From: Paraburkholderia xenovorans LB400
GTDB lineage: Bacteria > Pseudomonadota > Gammaproteobacteria > Burkholderiales > Burkholderiaceae
Reading direction: 5' to 3'
Assembly (NCBI RefSeq): GCF_000013645.1
Contig: NC_007952.1
Coordinates: forward strand, 1,798,001-1,862,000
Length of the DNA stretch: 64,000 bases
The position numbers and the translations under genes were made by a program. The notes beneath the pieces were generated by a model. It had not been told where the DNA came from, did no database searches, and saw only the letters and a list, made by a program, of their open reading frames with translations. Positions 26,037-35,292 of this stretch are shown piece by piece. Position 1 is the first letter of the stretch; each line of letters opens with the position of its first letter.

Positions 26037-27047
26037 TCAGGCTACGGGGTGACGGTTGAAAGCGGAGTAACGGCCGCTCACGTAGTGTTCGAGCTGGCGT
26101 TCGATATCGGCCAGCAGGCTCGACGCGCCGATCCGGAAGAGCTCGGGTTCCAGCCACGCACGGCCGAGTTCTTCCTTCATCAGGATCTGGTACGACAGCA
26201 CCGACTTCGCACTCGACACGCCGCCCGCCGGCTTGAAGCCGATAAGCACGCCGGTGCGCTCCTGGTATTCGCGGATCATGCGCACCATCACGAGCGACAC
26301 GTCCAGCGTCGCGTTGACGCCTTCCTTGCCGGTGGATGTCTTGATGAAGTCGGCGCCGGCCATCATGCAGACCATCGAGGCGCGCGCCACGTTCGAGAGC
26401 GTGCGAATATCGCCGGTGGCGAGAATGGTCTTCAGATGCGCCGGACCGCAGGCCGCGCGGAAGTCGCGCACTTCGTCGTAGAGCGCCTGCCAGTTGCCGG
26501 TCAGCACATATTCACGCGTAACGACAATGTCGATTTCCTGCGCGCCGTCCGCGACCGACGCTTCGATCTCTTTCAGCTTCAGCGGATGGGGAATCAGCCC
26601 TGCGGGAAAACCCGTGGATACCGCCGCGACCGGTATGCCGCTGCCGTGCAGTGCATCGACCGCCGCCGCGACGAAGCGGTGATAGACGCACACCGCTCCC
26701 GTCGTGATGCCTTGCGGCGCGATGCCGAGCGCTTCGAGCAGATCGGTGCGCACGGGTTGACGCGCCTTTGCGCAAAGGCGGCGCACGCGGCCTTCCGTGT
26801 CGTCGCCATTGAGCGTGGTGAGGTCGATGCAGGTAATGGCTTTCAGCAGCCAGGCGGCCTGCGCATCTTTCTTGACGCTGCGGCGCGTGCCGAGCGTGGC
26901 GGTGCGCCGCTCCACCGCCGACTGATTGACGCGCAAGCCATCGAGCCACGAGGCCTCGAACGGCATGCCGGGATTGCGCACCGGATGAACGAGCGGTGTG
27001 CCGCGCAGCGCGACGACCGATGAAGACTGCAATGGGGCTTCTGGCAT
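26037..27047 (-). CDS. deoC: Deoxyribose-phosphate aldolase
   Basis: 336 residues, the long eukaryote-like DeoC form. It splits 2-deoxyribose 5-phosphate into glyceraldehyde 3-phosphate and acetaldehyde. The Schiff-base lysine is Lys236 in DFIKTSTGKEG, and the second lysine is in GFKPAGGVSS. CIDLTTLNGDD near residue 75 is the usual first barrel strand. It is the first gene of the minus-strand operon deoC - aldehyde dehydrogenase - kinase - ABC importer. A divergent regulatory region with inverted repeats lies upstream. Confidence 0.95.
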   Translation of the reverse strand: MPEAPLQSSSVVALRGTPLVHPVRNPGMPFEASWLDGLRVNQSAVERRTATLGTRRSVKKDAQAAWLLKAITCIDLTTLNGDDTEGRVRRLCAKARQPVRTDLLEALGIAPQGITTGAVCVYHRFVAAAVDALHGSGIPVAAVSTGFPAGLIPHPLKLKEIEASVADGAQEIDIVVTREYVLTGNWQALYDEVRDFRAACGPAHLKTILATGDIRTLSNVARASMVCMMAGADFIKTSTGKEGVNATLDVSLVMVRMIREYQERTGVLIGFKPAGGVSSAKSVLSYQILMKEELGRAWLEPELFRIGASSLLADIERQLEHYVSGRYSAFNRHPVA

Positions 27048-27298
27048 AAGACATCCGGAAATATGACGCGACGCACAACAGCCGCCGACGATTTGTTCGC
27101 ACTTATGCTACAACGATTGATAGAATCATAACAAGCTTTGCGAACAATCGTTACATCAACAGGTACAGAAGCCCGTTGAACGCCTGTGAATGTTATTGAC
27201 GCACCATATTCATGATGCGAAGATCACAACACGGTTTCGGCCGGACAGCGTCATACAAAGAAAAGAATGTCGTCGCGTGGACGAAGGAGACATGCCAG
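27048..27298. promoter_or_regulatory. Divergent deoC / ABC importer regulatory region
   Basis: 251 nt between divergent operons. It contains CGATTTGTTCGCA (27089-27101) and, inverted, TGCGAACAATCG (27139-27150), which differ by one inserted base, about 50 nt centre to centre. Between them lies AGAATCATAACAAG (27122-27135), almost identical to a site before the deoR-type gene. A DeoR-bound loop controlling both operons is a reasonable model. Confidence 0.6.
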
Positions 27299-28918
27299 AT
27301 GAGTGAGCCGGTTGCGGTCGCGGCCGCGTCATCGCCTCAGGTTCCATTGATCCGTGTTGCGGGCGTCACCAAGCGATTTGGCGGCGTGCAGGCGCTGCGC
27401 GGCGTCGACCTCGAAGTGTTTCCCGGTGAAGTGCATGCGCTGCTCGGTGAAAACGGCGCGGGCAAGTCCACGCTGATCAAGATCCTCAGCGGCGTGCATG
27501 CATATGACGACGGCGTGATCGAAATCGCCGGCCACAAAGTCGCGTTCGACTCGCCGGCGCAGTCGCGCGACGCGGGTGTCGCCGTGGTCTACCAGGACCT
27601 GAGCCTTGTCGAATCGCTCTCGGTCGGCGCCAATCTCATGTTGGGACGCGAGCCGCGCACGCGTCTGGGCTTCGTGAAGAACCGCCTGCTCATGGCCACG
27701 GTCGGCGAATTTTTGCGCTCGCATGGCATCCCGCTCGATCCGAAGACACCGGTCGGCGCGCTGCCCTTCGCGTACCGCCAAATGACCGAGATCTGCAAGG
27801 CCCTGATGGGCGACGTGCGGGTGCTGATACTCGATGAACCCACCTCCGCATTGACCGGCGGCGAAGAGCAGATTCTGTTCGACGCGATTCGCGCGGTCAC
27901 GGCTCGCGGCGTGGGCGTGATCTATGTGACGCACCGGTTGAACGAGGTGTTCCGCATTTCGCAGCGCGTCACGGTATTCCGCGACGGCGCCAATGCCGGC
28001 ACGTTCGACACAGCAAAAACGGATATGAAGCAACTGGTGGCGGCGATCGTCGGCTCCGGTCATGCCGCGCTGCAGGCGCGGCAGAAAACGGCCGTGGGCG
28101 ACGGCGCGATTTCCCGAGCAACGGCAAGCGCGTCGGCGATAGCCGAAGCAGCCGCCGATGCCACGGCTGCGCCCGTGCTCAAGTTATCGAACGTCAGCAA
28201 CGACCGGCTGCGTCACGTCGATCTCCTGCTTCGCCGCGGCGAAATTCACGGACTCGCGGGATTGATCGGCAGCGGGCGCACCGAGATTCTGCAAACCATC
28301 TTTGGCCTTCGTTCGGTCGACGCCGGCGCAATGGAGATTGACGGGCGAGCGCGTGCGCGCATCACGCCCGCCGAGGCCATTCAGCTCGGCGTCGCGCTGG
28401 TGCCTGAGGACCGTCATCTCGAAGGGCTCGTGCTCGATCATTCGATCGAACGCAATCTGACGCTGCCGCGCCTGCCGCATTTTTCCCGCTGGGGATGGCT
28501 GCGCAGTCAGGCCGCCGTTCAGCAGGCGCGGCGCTCCATGAAGGAACTGTCGGTGAAGGCGCCCGGCCCTTCCACGGTGGTCAAATTTTTATCCGGCGGC
28601 AATCAGCAGAAAGTAGTCTTCGCGAAGTGGAATCACCCGCGCCCGCGGGTTCTTCTGCTCGACGAACCGACTGTAGGCGTGGACGTCGGCGCGCGCGAGG
28701 AAATCTACGGCGTGGTCAATGACGCCGCCCGCGCGGGCACCGGCGTGCTCGTCGTGTCTTCGGACCTGGATGAACTCCTGCGCCTGTGCGACCGGATTTC
28801 GATTGTCGCGGACGGCTCGATCGTCAAGACCGTCGAGCGCGCCGAACTCGCCAACGCCGAAGCGCTGCATCACCTGATCCAGCTTTCCCGCTCTTCCATC
28901 GAGGCGCAAGCAATATGA
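27299..28918 (+). CDS. ABC sugar importer ATPase (RbsA type), second system
   Basis: 539 residues with two NBDs. NBD1 has GENGAGKST and LILDEPTSALT; NBD2 has a degenerate Walker A (GLIGSGRTE) but an intact LSGGNQQK and LLLDEPTVGVDVG. An Ala-rich linker (about 265-295) joins them. The ATG at 27299 is preceded by AAGGAG at 9 nt; an open frame exists upstream. Its stop overlaps the permease start as ATGA. Divergent from deoC, it could import a deoxynucleoside-derived or other pentose sugar. The substrate is not shown by the sequence. Confidence 0.92.
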   Translation: MSEPVAVAAASSPQVPLIRVAGVTKRFGGVQALRGVDLEVFPGEVHALLGENGAGKSTLIKILSGVHAYDDGVIEIAGHKVAFDSPAQSRDAGVAVVYQDLSLVESLSVGANLMLGREPRTRLGFVKNRLLMATVGEFLRSHGIPLDPKTPVGALPFAYRQMTEICKALMGDVRVLILDEPTSALTGGEEQILFDAIRAVTARGVGVIYVTHRLNEVFRISQRVTVFRDGANAGTFDTAKTDMKQLVAAIVGSGHAALQARQKTAVGDGAISRATASASAIAEAAADATAAPVLKLSNVSNDRLRHVDLLLRRGEIHGLAGLIGSGRTEILQTIFGLRSVDAGAMEIDGRARARITPAEAIQLGVALVPEDRHLEGLVLDHSIERNLTLPRLPHFSRWGWLRSQAAVQQARRSMKELSVKAPGPSTVVKFLSGGNQQKVVFAKWNHPRPRVLLLDEPTVGVDVGAREEIYGVVNDAARAGTGVLVVSSDLDELLRLCDRISIVADGSIVKTVERAELANAEALHHLIQLSRSSIEAQAI

Positions 28919-29916
28919 ACGAATCCGTCTCGCCGCTGACGTCCGAACGGCAGGCATCGCCGCCGCAGAAAAGCCGGTTGCGGCGCATCGCGCGCGCTTT
29001 GCTGCAAGGCGACCGCCCCTATGCGCTTTATGCCGCGTTCGCGATTCTGCTAGTGGTGTTCAGCTTCGCGTCGCCGTGGTTTCTATCCATCGACAACTTC
29101 CTGAATATCGGCCGGCAAACCGCGCTCGTCTCGATCATCGCGATCGGCATGACCTTCGTGATCATTGCGCGGCAGATCGATCTTTCGGTGGGCTCGACGT
29201 TGGCGCTCTCGGGCATGTCCGCGGCGCTGGCCATGACGTATCTGGGCAACAACTGGGTCATCGGCGCGCTTGCGGGTATCGGCACCGGCGCGATAGTCGG
29301 CGCGATCAACGGGATCGTGACCACGCGCGTGAACATTCCTTCGTTTCTCGTCACGCTCGGCACACTGAGCGCCGCGCGCGGACTCGCGCTGATGGTCACG
29401 ACCACCAAGCCCGTGATCATCGACAACGACTCGTTCATCGCGATCTTCGGCGAGGGCGATATTTTCGGCGTGCCCGTGCCGATCATCTGGACGGTGCTCG
29501 CCGTGATCGCCGGCATTCTGCTGCTGCACTACAGCGTATTCGGCCGGCAGATCTATGCGGCGGGCGGCAACCCGACCGCGGCGCTGTACTCGGGCATCAA
29601 CACGCGGCGCGTGACTACCCTCGCCTTCATTCTCACCGGCATGCTGGCCGGGCTCGCCGCGCTCGTGCTGTCGGCTCGCTCGCATGCGGCGCGGCCCGAC
29701 GTCGTGCAGGGCATGGAGCTGGACGTGATCGCCTCCGTCACGCTCGGCGGCTGCAGTCTGTTCGGCGGCCGCGGCTTCGTGCTGGGGACGCTGCTCGGCA
29801 GTCTGATCATCGGCACGCTCAATAACGGGCTGGTGCTGCTCGGCGTCAGTTCGTCGCTTCAGTTGGTGATCAAAGGCGTGATCATCGTCGCGGCGGTGGC
29901 TTTTACGAGGAAATAG
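28915..29916 (+). CDS. ABC sugar importer permease (RbsC family), second system
   Basis: 333 residues. A polytopic membrane protein with the RQIDLSVGSTLALSG motif and the LGGCSLFGGRGFVLGTLLG loop of ribose-type permeases. The start ATG overlaps the ATPase stop by ATGA, so the two are translationally coupled. It is the only permease of this system, so it probably forms a homodimer, unlike the neighbouring importer with two permeases. Confidence 0.92.
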   Translation: MNESVSPLTSERQASPPQKSRLRRIARALLQGDRPYALYAAFAILLVVFSFASPWFLSIDNFLNIGRQTALVSIIAIGMTFVIIARQIDLSVGSTLALSGMSAALAMTYLGNNWVIGALAGIGTGAIVGAINGIVTTRVNIPSFLVTLGTLSAARGLALMVTTTKPVIIDNDSFIAIFGEGDIFGVPVPIIWTVLAVIAGILLLHYSVFGRQIYAAGGNPTAALYSGINTRRVTTLAFILTGMLAGLAALVLSARSHAARPDVVQGMELDVIASVTLGGCSLFGGRGFVLGTLLGSLIIGTLNNGLVLLGVSSSLQLVIKGVIIVAAVAFTRK

Positions 29917-29997
29917 CAAGGCAGTGGACGTGAAGATGTGAAGAGGCAAAGACTTGAAGACGTGAAGCACAGAGATGAAGACCAACGGAGGAGAGAC

Positions 29998-31143
29998 ATG
30001 AAACAGCATCGTGGTTCGAGAATAGCGTTAGCCGGTGTCATGGCGGCGGCCGCCGCCGCGTGCCTGGCTTCTTCGGGTGCTTACGCGCAATGCGTGACCA
30101 GCCTGCCGGCGGGATCGATCGGTCCGAAGACGATTGTCGGGCAAGGGCCGAACGGCGAAAAAGCCGCCTCGGTGGATGCCGTGAAGCTGAGCGACGCCGA
30201 CATCGCCAAAATCAAGGCCGGCAAATTCAAGGTCGGCATTTCCATGCAGACCATGAACCTCGACTGGTCGCAACTGCAGGTGCAAGGCATTACCGACACG
30301 CTGAAGAAGTACGGTGTGGAAGTGATCGGCACGGCATCGGCTGAATACCAGGTCGACAAGCAGATCGCCGACATCGAGAACACGATCCAGCGCCATCCGG
30401 ACGGCATCATCTCGATTCCGGTCGACGGCACGGCAACGGCCGCCACCTACAAGAAAGTGTCCGCGGCCGGCATCAAGCTCGTGTTCATGGACAACGTGCC
30501 GACCGGCCTGAAGCATCCCGAACAATACGCCGCGATGATCTCGGCGGACAGCGAAGGCAACGGCCAGATCGCCGCGAAAGTGCTGGCCTCGTGCGTGCCG
30601 CAAGGCGCGACCGTCGGGCTCGTGAACTTCGGCGTGGATTACTTCAGCACGACGGAGCGCACCAAGGCCGTCAACGACTGGCTGAAGAAGAATCGCCCGG
30701 ACATCAAGATCAAGCAGGTTGCCTTCACGGACCCGTCGAAAGTCGGGCAGATCGCGGGAGACTTCCTCACCGGCAATCCGGACGTGAAGGGTCTGTTCGC
30801 CGTATGGGATCAACCGGCGCTGGACACGCTCACTTCGATGCGCGCGCAAGGCGTGACGATTCCCGTGACGACGGTCGACCTCGGCCTGCAATCCGCGATC
30901 GAGATCGCCAAGGGCGGGCCGCTGAAGGCCACCGGCTCGCAACGTCCGTACGACCAGGGCGTCGCCGAAGCGCTGGCGATGATGAAAGCGCTGATCGGCC
31001 AGACGCCGCCGGCGTGGATCGGCGTGCAGTCGTTGCCGGTGGTTCAGTCGAACGTGCTCGAATCTTATAAGACGGTGTTCAAGAAAGACCCGCCGCCGCA
31101 GCTTGCCGATGCCTGCAAGAAAGCCAGGCCGGCTTGCGGTTGA
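29998..31143 (+). CDS. ABC sugar importer periplasmic binding protein, second system
   Basis: 381 residues. A signal peptide ends near ASSGAYAQ, followed by a type I periplasmic-binding fold (KVGISMQTMNLDWSQLQVQG, then PDGIISIPVDGTATAATYKK). GGAGGAG lies 6 nt upstream of the ATG. The mature N-terminus carries an extra segment of about 45 residues with a Cys, and the C-terminus ends in two further Cys (LADACKKARPACG). A disulfide-linked tail is therefore possible. The short gap from the permease holds GAAGACGTGAAG-like repeats. Ligand unknown, presumably a sugar. Confidence 0.9.
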   Translation: MKQHRGSRIALAGVMAAAAAACLASSGAYAQCVTSLPAGSIGPKTIVGQGPNGEKAASVDAVKLSDADIAKIKAGKFKVGISMQTMNLDWSQLQVQGITDTLKKYGVEVIGTASAEYQVDKQIADIENTIQRHPDGIISIPVDGTATAATYKKVSAAGIKLVFMDNVPTGLKHPEQYAAMISADSEGNGQIAAKVLASCVPQGATVGLVNFGVDYFSTTERTKAVNDWLKKNRPDIKIKQVAFTDPSKVGQIAGDFLTGNPDVKGLFAVWDQPALDTLTSMRAQGVTIPVTTVDLGLQSAIEIAKGGPLKATGSQRPYDQGVAEALAMMKALIGQTPPAWIGVQSLPVVQSNVLESYKTVFKKDPPPQLADACKKARPACG

Positions 31144-31273
31144 CAGCGACGAGCCGCGCCGCGTCATCGCGCTCTTCTCGTTCAGCATCCCGACGCCGGC
31201 GGCACGAGCCGGCATCGGGCGCGAAATCTGCTACTCGATAGACCTGCCGAGTCGACTCGAAAAGGAGAAAACG

Positions 31274-31444
31274 ATGACCCTGGTCATTTATCTGGTTGGC
31301 TGGATCATTCTGATCGGCGGCGTGTCCTGGGGCTTGATGGCCATGCACGTCGCTCAACATACGATTGCCATCGTGGCGGTCATTCTGCTCGGCGTGGCCG
31401 TGATCACCGGCGCGACACGGGCTCGCAGCCGCGACCGTTCATAG
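31274..31444 (+). CDS. Small two-helix membrane protein
   Basis: 56 residues. Two hydrophobic helices (about 3-23 and 28-45) are joined by MAMHVAQHT, and the C-terminus is basic (TRARSRDRS). A perfect AAAGGAG lies before the ATG. It overlaps the end of the convergent DUF4148 gene by 6 nt. It may be co-transcribed with the sugar importer, but the 130-nt gap leaves that open. I do not recognise a function. Confidence 0.7.
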   Translation: MTLVIYLVGWIILIGGVSWGLMAMHVAQHTIAIVAVILLGVAVITGATRARSRDRS

Positions 31445-31717
31445 CGCCGGTGCCGGCGCCGGCGTCCCCGCCGTGCGAACCGCGCCGGCATCCTGCGTGC
31501 CGTGCTCCAGCGCATAGAGTTCGCGATTGCGCGCCACTTCGGCGGCCGTCGGCGGATAGTCGTCGTCGTGCGTCGGCACGGTGCCTTCGGCCTGCGCCTG
31601 TTGCAACTGGGCCATGACCTGCGCGCGCGTCAGCCCTGACGTGCTGGTTTGCGCAAAAGCATGGGCGCCGAACGTCAGGCTGAGGGCGGCAACGGCAATA
31701 GCGCCTGGCAATTTCAT
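31439..31717 (-). CDS. DUF4148 domain-containing exported protein
   Basis: 92 residues. A signal peptide (MKLPGAIAVAALSLTFGAHAFAQ) is followed by the DUF4148 core LTRAQVMAQLQQAQAEG and the usual YPP segment. It ends in an Ala/Pro-rich tail. The family is abundant in Burkholderiaceae and of unknown function. It is divergent from the RND efflux operon, with candidate response-regulator sites between them. Confidence 0.85.
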   Translation of the reverse strand: MKLPGAIAVAALSLTFGAHAFAQTSTSGLTRAQVMAQLQQAQAEGTVPTHDDDYPPTAAEVARNRELYALEHGTQDAGAVRTAGTPAPAPAL

Positions 31718-32027
31718 GATGTCTCTCCGGTTAGCTGCGATGAATGAGTGGCATGGACCACGCTTCGCATTGTCGTCATTTCGCCTGTCCGGGCACTGAC
31801 CTTCAGATTACCGTTCTGTTATCTATCGCTTCCTGAAGAAACGCCGCAAGACGCCGCGCATATCGCCGCCCCTTCGACTCGCCACGCGGATAACAGAACC
31901 GTAATCCGGGCGACGGCAGCCCGTCAGCGCCCCCGCGCCACACTCCTGACCCATGAAGCCCGCGTCACGCAGTCCCGCCGCATGGCAACGACGCGAACCT
32001 CCATCGGCCTCTTCTCAGGAACCCGTC
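31718..32027. promoter_or_regulatory. Divergent DUF4148 / RND operon region with paired 18-bp sites
   Basis: 310 nt. GATTACCGTTCTGTTATC (31806-31823) and, inverted, GATAACAGAACCGTAATC (31889-31906) match each other at 17 of 18 positions. A related GATTAC-GATCC-GGTAAT site lies before the response-regulator gene of the neighbouring two-component system (40297-40313). These are candidate binding sites for that regulator at the RND promoter. Otherwise nothing is recognisable here. Confidence 0.55.
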
Positions 32028-35000
32028 ATGTGGATCGTCAGGCTCGCGCTGCGCCGCCCTTATACCTTCGTGGTCCTCGCCGTGCTGATTTTTATCGCCG
32101 GCCCGCTCGCGATACTGCGTACACCGACCGATATTTTTCCGAACATCGATATCCCGGTGGTCAGCATCGTCTGGACCTATAACGGCTTCTCCGCCCAGGA
32201 CATGGCCAATCGCATCACGTCCAACTACGAGCGCGCGCTGACCTCGGACGTGGACGATATCGAGCATATCGAGTCGCAATCGCTGAACGGCGTTTCCGTG
32301 GTGAAGATCTTTTTCCATCCCGGCGCGGACATCAATCGCGCGATTGCCGAAGCGGCGTCCAATTCGGCGTCGATCCTGCGCGTGCTGCCGCCCGGCACGT
32401 TGCCGCCGAACATCATTACGTATAACGCGTCGACGGTGCCGATCCTGCAACTGGGCCTGTCCAGCAACACGCTCTCGGAACAGCAGCTCTACGACCTCGG
32501 CAACAGCCAGATCCGCACGCAACTGGCGACGGTGCAAGGCGCGTCGGTGCCGCTGCCGTTCGGCGGCAAGGTCCGCCAGATCATGGTGGATATCGATCCG
32601 CGCGCATTGCAGGCCAAAGGCCTCGCGCCGCTCGACGTGGTCAACGCGGTGAACGCGCAGAATCTGATCCTGCCGGGCGGCACGGCGAAGATCGGCACGA
32701 AGGAATACAACGTGCAGATGAACGGCAGCACCGAGACCGTGGCGGCGCTCAACGATCTGCCGATCAAGACCGTGGCCGGCGGCGTGGTCTATGTGCGCGA
32801 CGTGGCCCACGTGCGCGACGGCTATGCGCCGCAGACCAACATCGTGCGCAGCGACGGCAAACGGGCCGCGCTCCTGACCATCGAAAAATCCGGTAGCACG
32901 TCGACGCTCACCATCATCCAGCAGGTCAAGTCGATGCTGCCGCATATCGCCGCCGGCCTGCCGGGCGCGCTGCACATCACCGCGCTCTCGGACCAGTCCG
33001 TGTTCGTGAAGTCGGCGGTGGTGGGCGTGGCGCGCGAGGCGTTGATCGCCGCCGCGCTCACCGCCGTGATGATCCTGCTCTTTCTCGGCAGCTGGCGCGC
33101 CACGCTGATCATCGCGGTGTCGATTCCGCTCGCCGTGCTGACCTCGCTGATCGCGCTGTCCGCGCTCGGCCAGACCATCAACATCATGACGCTCGGCGGC
33201 CTCGCGCTCGCGGTGGGGATTCTCGTCGACGACGCCACGGTCGCGATCGAGAACATCACGCACCATCTGGAGAACGGCGAGCCGCTATACGACGCGATCC
33301 TGAACGGCTCGGGCGAGATCGCCGTGCCGACGTTCGTCTCGACTCTGTCGATCTGTATCGTGTTCGTGCCGATGTTCCTGCTCTCGGGCGTGGCGCGCTA
33401 TCTGTTCGTGCCGCTCGCGGAAGCGGTGGTGTTCGCGATGATCGCGTCATACTTCTTCTCGCGCACGCTGGTGCCGACGCTCGCCATGTACCTGATGCGC
33501 GCGCGCGGCAACGCGCCCGTCACCGGCAACGGCCCGATTGCGCGCCTGATCCGCTTTCAGGCCGGTTTCGAACACCGCTTCGAGCTGCTGCGCGAACGCT
33601 ATCGCGGCGTGCTCGCCGCGGCAATAGCGAGTCCGCGGCGCTTTATCGCGATCTTTCTGCTGCTGTGCCTCGGCTCGCTCGCGCTAGTGCCGTTTGCCGG
33701 GCGCGACTTTTTCCCGGCCGTGGATACCGGCGAGATCCGCCTGCATCTGCGTGCGCCGACCGGCACGCGGATCGAGGACACCGCGAGCATCACCGACCAG
33801 GTCGAAGCGCGTGTGCGCGACGTGATTCCGAAGCAGCAGCTCGCGGCGATTCTGGACAACATCGGCGTGCCGGTGAGCGGCATCAATCTGACCTACGACT
33901 CGTCGGACCCGATCGGCCCGGAAGATGCCGACGTGATGATCACGCTCGCGCCGAAACACAAGCCGACCGCGCTATACGTGGCGACGCTGCGCACCACGCT
34001 CACCAAAGATTTCCCCGGCGTGACGTTCGCCTTCCTGCCCGCCGATATCGTCAGCCAGATTCTCAACTTCGGCCTGCCCGCGCCGATCGACATCCAGATT
34101 GTCGGCAACCAGCTCGACGCCAACCGCTCGGTGGCGAACCGCCTGCTCGCGCAACTGCGCGGCGTGCGCGGCCTCGTCGACGCGCGCATCCAGCAGCCCG
34201 GCGACGCGCCCGCGATCAACGTCAACGTGGATCGCACCCGCGCGATTCAGGCCGGCCTGCTGCAACGCGACGTGTCGCAGAACCTGCTGATCGCGCTATC
34301 CGGCAGCTCGCAGACCTCGCCGAACTTCTGGCTCGACCCGCACAACGGCGTGAGCTATCCGCTCATGGCGATGATGCCGCAGTACGACATCAACTCACTG
34401 CAGGCGCTCGCCAATATTCCGGTCGAGCAGAAAGGCGGCGCGACGGCGTCCGCGGTGGCAGCCTCGTTCCCGGCGAGCGGCGCAGGCCCCGCGCCGCAGA
34501 ACCTGCTCGGCGCCTTGAGCACGCTGACACGCGGCACGCAGCAAGCCGTCGTCTCGCACTACAACGTGCAGCCGGTGCTCGATATTTTCGCGTCGGTGCA
34601 AGGGCGCGATCTCGGCGGCGTGGCGGCGGACGTGAACCGGCTCGTCGAGCAGATCCGGCCGCAACTGCCGCCGGGTGCGTCCATCGTGGTACGCGGCCAG
34701 GTGCAGGCCATGCACGATTCGTTCAGCGGCCTCGCAAGCGGCCTCGTGTTCGCCATCGGCCTCGTCTATCTGCTGATGGTGGTCAATTTCCAGTCGTGGC
34801 TGGACCCGTTCATCATCATCAGCGGCTTGCCGGGCTCGCTCGCGGGGATTGCGTGGATGCTGTTCAGCACCGGCACCCGCCTGAGCGTGCCGGCGCTCAC
34901 CGGCACGATTCTGTGTATCGGCATTGCCACGGCCAACAGCATTCTCGTCATCAACACTGCACGCGAAGCCCACCAGGCCGGCCAGCCGCCGCTCGCGGCC

Positions 35001-35273
35001 GCGCTCGAAGCCGGCTTCAGCCGCTTCCGTCCGGTGCTGATGACCGCCCTCGCCATGCTGATCGGCATGCTGCCGATGGCGCTCGGCCTCGGCGACGGCG
35101 GCGAACAGAACGCGCCGCTCGGCCGCGCCGTGATCGGCGGCCTCGCGCTCGGCACGATGTCGACCTTGCTGTTCGTCCCGGTCGTCTACGGGATGGTGCA
35201 TGCGTGGCTCGACCAACGCCGCGCGGCACGCAGCGAAAAAGCCGGATCCGCCGTCCCCGCCCGCACCCTTTGA
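32028..35273 (+). CDS. RND efflux transporter, inner-membrane pump (HAE1 family)
   Basis: 1081 residues, typical for the family. The N-terminal helix (PYTFVVLAVLIFIAGPLAI) is followed by a porter domain, a central block of helices with GILVDDATVAIENI (the paired Asp of the proton relay), a second porter domain and a final helix block. It uses the proton gradient to export drugs or other toxic compounds. The ATG at 32028 (MWIVRLALRRPY) has AGGA upstream and matches the family N-terminus. Followed by its fusion protein 19 nt later, then an outer-membrane factor. Confidence 0.93.
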   Translation: MWIVRLALRRPYTFVVLAVLIFIAGPLAILRTPTDIFPNIDIPVVSIVWTYNGFSAQDMANRITSNYERALTSDVDDIEHIESQSLNGVSVVKIFFHPGADINRAIAEAASNSASILRVLPPGTLPPNIITYNASTVPILQLGLSSNTLSEQQLYDLGNSQIRTQLATVQGASVPLPFGGKVRQIMVDIDPRALQAKGLAPLDVVNAVNAQNLILPGGTAKIGTKEYNVQMNGSTETVAALNDLPIKTVAGGVVYVRDVAHVRDGYAPQTNIVRSDGKRAALLTIEKSGSTSTLTIIQQVKSMLPHIAAGLPGALHITALSDQSVFVKSAVVGVAREALIAAALTAVMILLFLGSWRATLIIAVSIPLAVLTSLIALSALGQTINIMTLGGLALAVGILVDDATVAIENITHHLENGEPLYDAILNGSGEIAVPTFVSTLSICIVFVPMFLLSGVARYLFVPLAEAVVFAMIASYFFSRTLVPTLAMYLMRARGNAPVTGNGPIARLIRFQAGFEHRFELLRERYRGVLAAAIASPRRFIAIFLLLCLGSLALVPFAGRDFFPAVDTGEIRLHLRAPTGTRIEDTASITDQVEARVRDVIPKQQLAAILDNIGVPVSGINLTYDSSDPIGPEDADVMITLAPKHKPTALYVATLRTTLTKDFPGVTFAFLPADIVSQILNFGLPAPIDIQIVGNQLDANRSVANRLLAQLRGVRGLVDARIQQPGDAPAINVNVDRTRAIQAGLLQRDVSQNLLIALSGSSQTSPNFWLDPHNGVSYPLMAMMPQYDINSLQALANIPVEQKGGATASAVAASFPASGAGPAPQNLLGALSTLTRGTQQAVVSHYNVQPVLDIFASVQGRDLGGVAADVNRLVEQIRPQLPPGASIVVRGQVQAMHDSFSGLASGLVFAIGLVYLLMVVNFQSWLDPFIIISGLPGSLAGIAWMLFSTGTRLSVPALTGTILCIGIATANSILVINTAREAHQAGQPPLAAALEAGFSRFRPVLMTALAMLIGMLPMALGLGDGGEQNAPLGRAVIGGLALGTMSTLLFVPVVYGMVHAWLDQRRAARSEKAGSAVPARTL

Positions 35274-35292
35274 TTTCGACGAGACCTATGCC

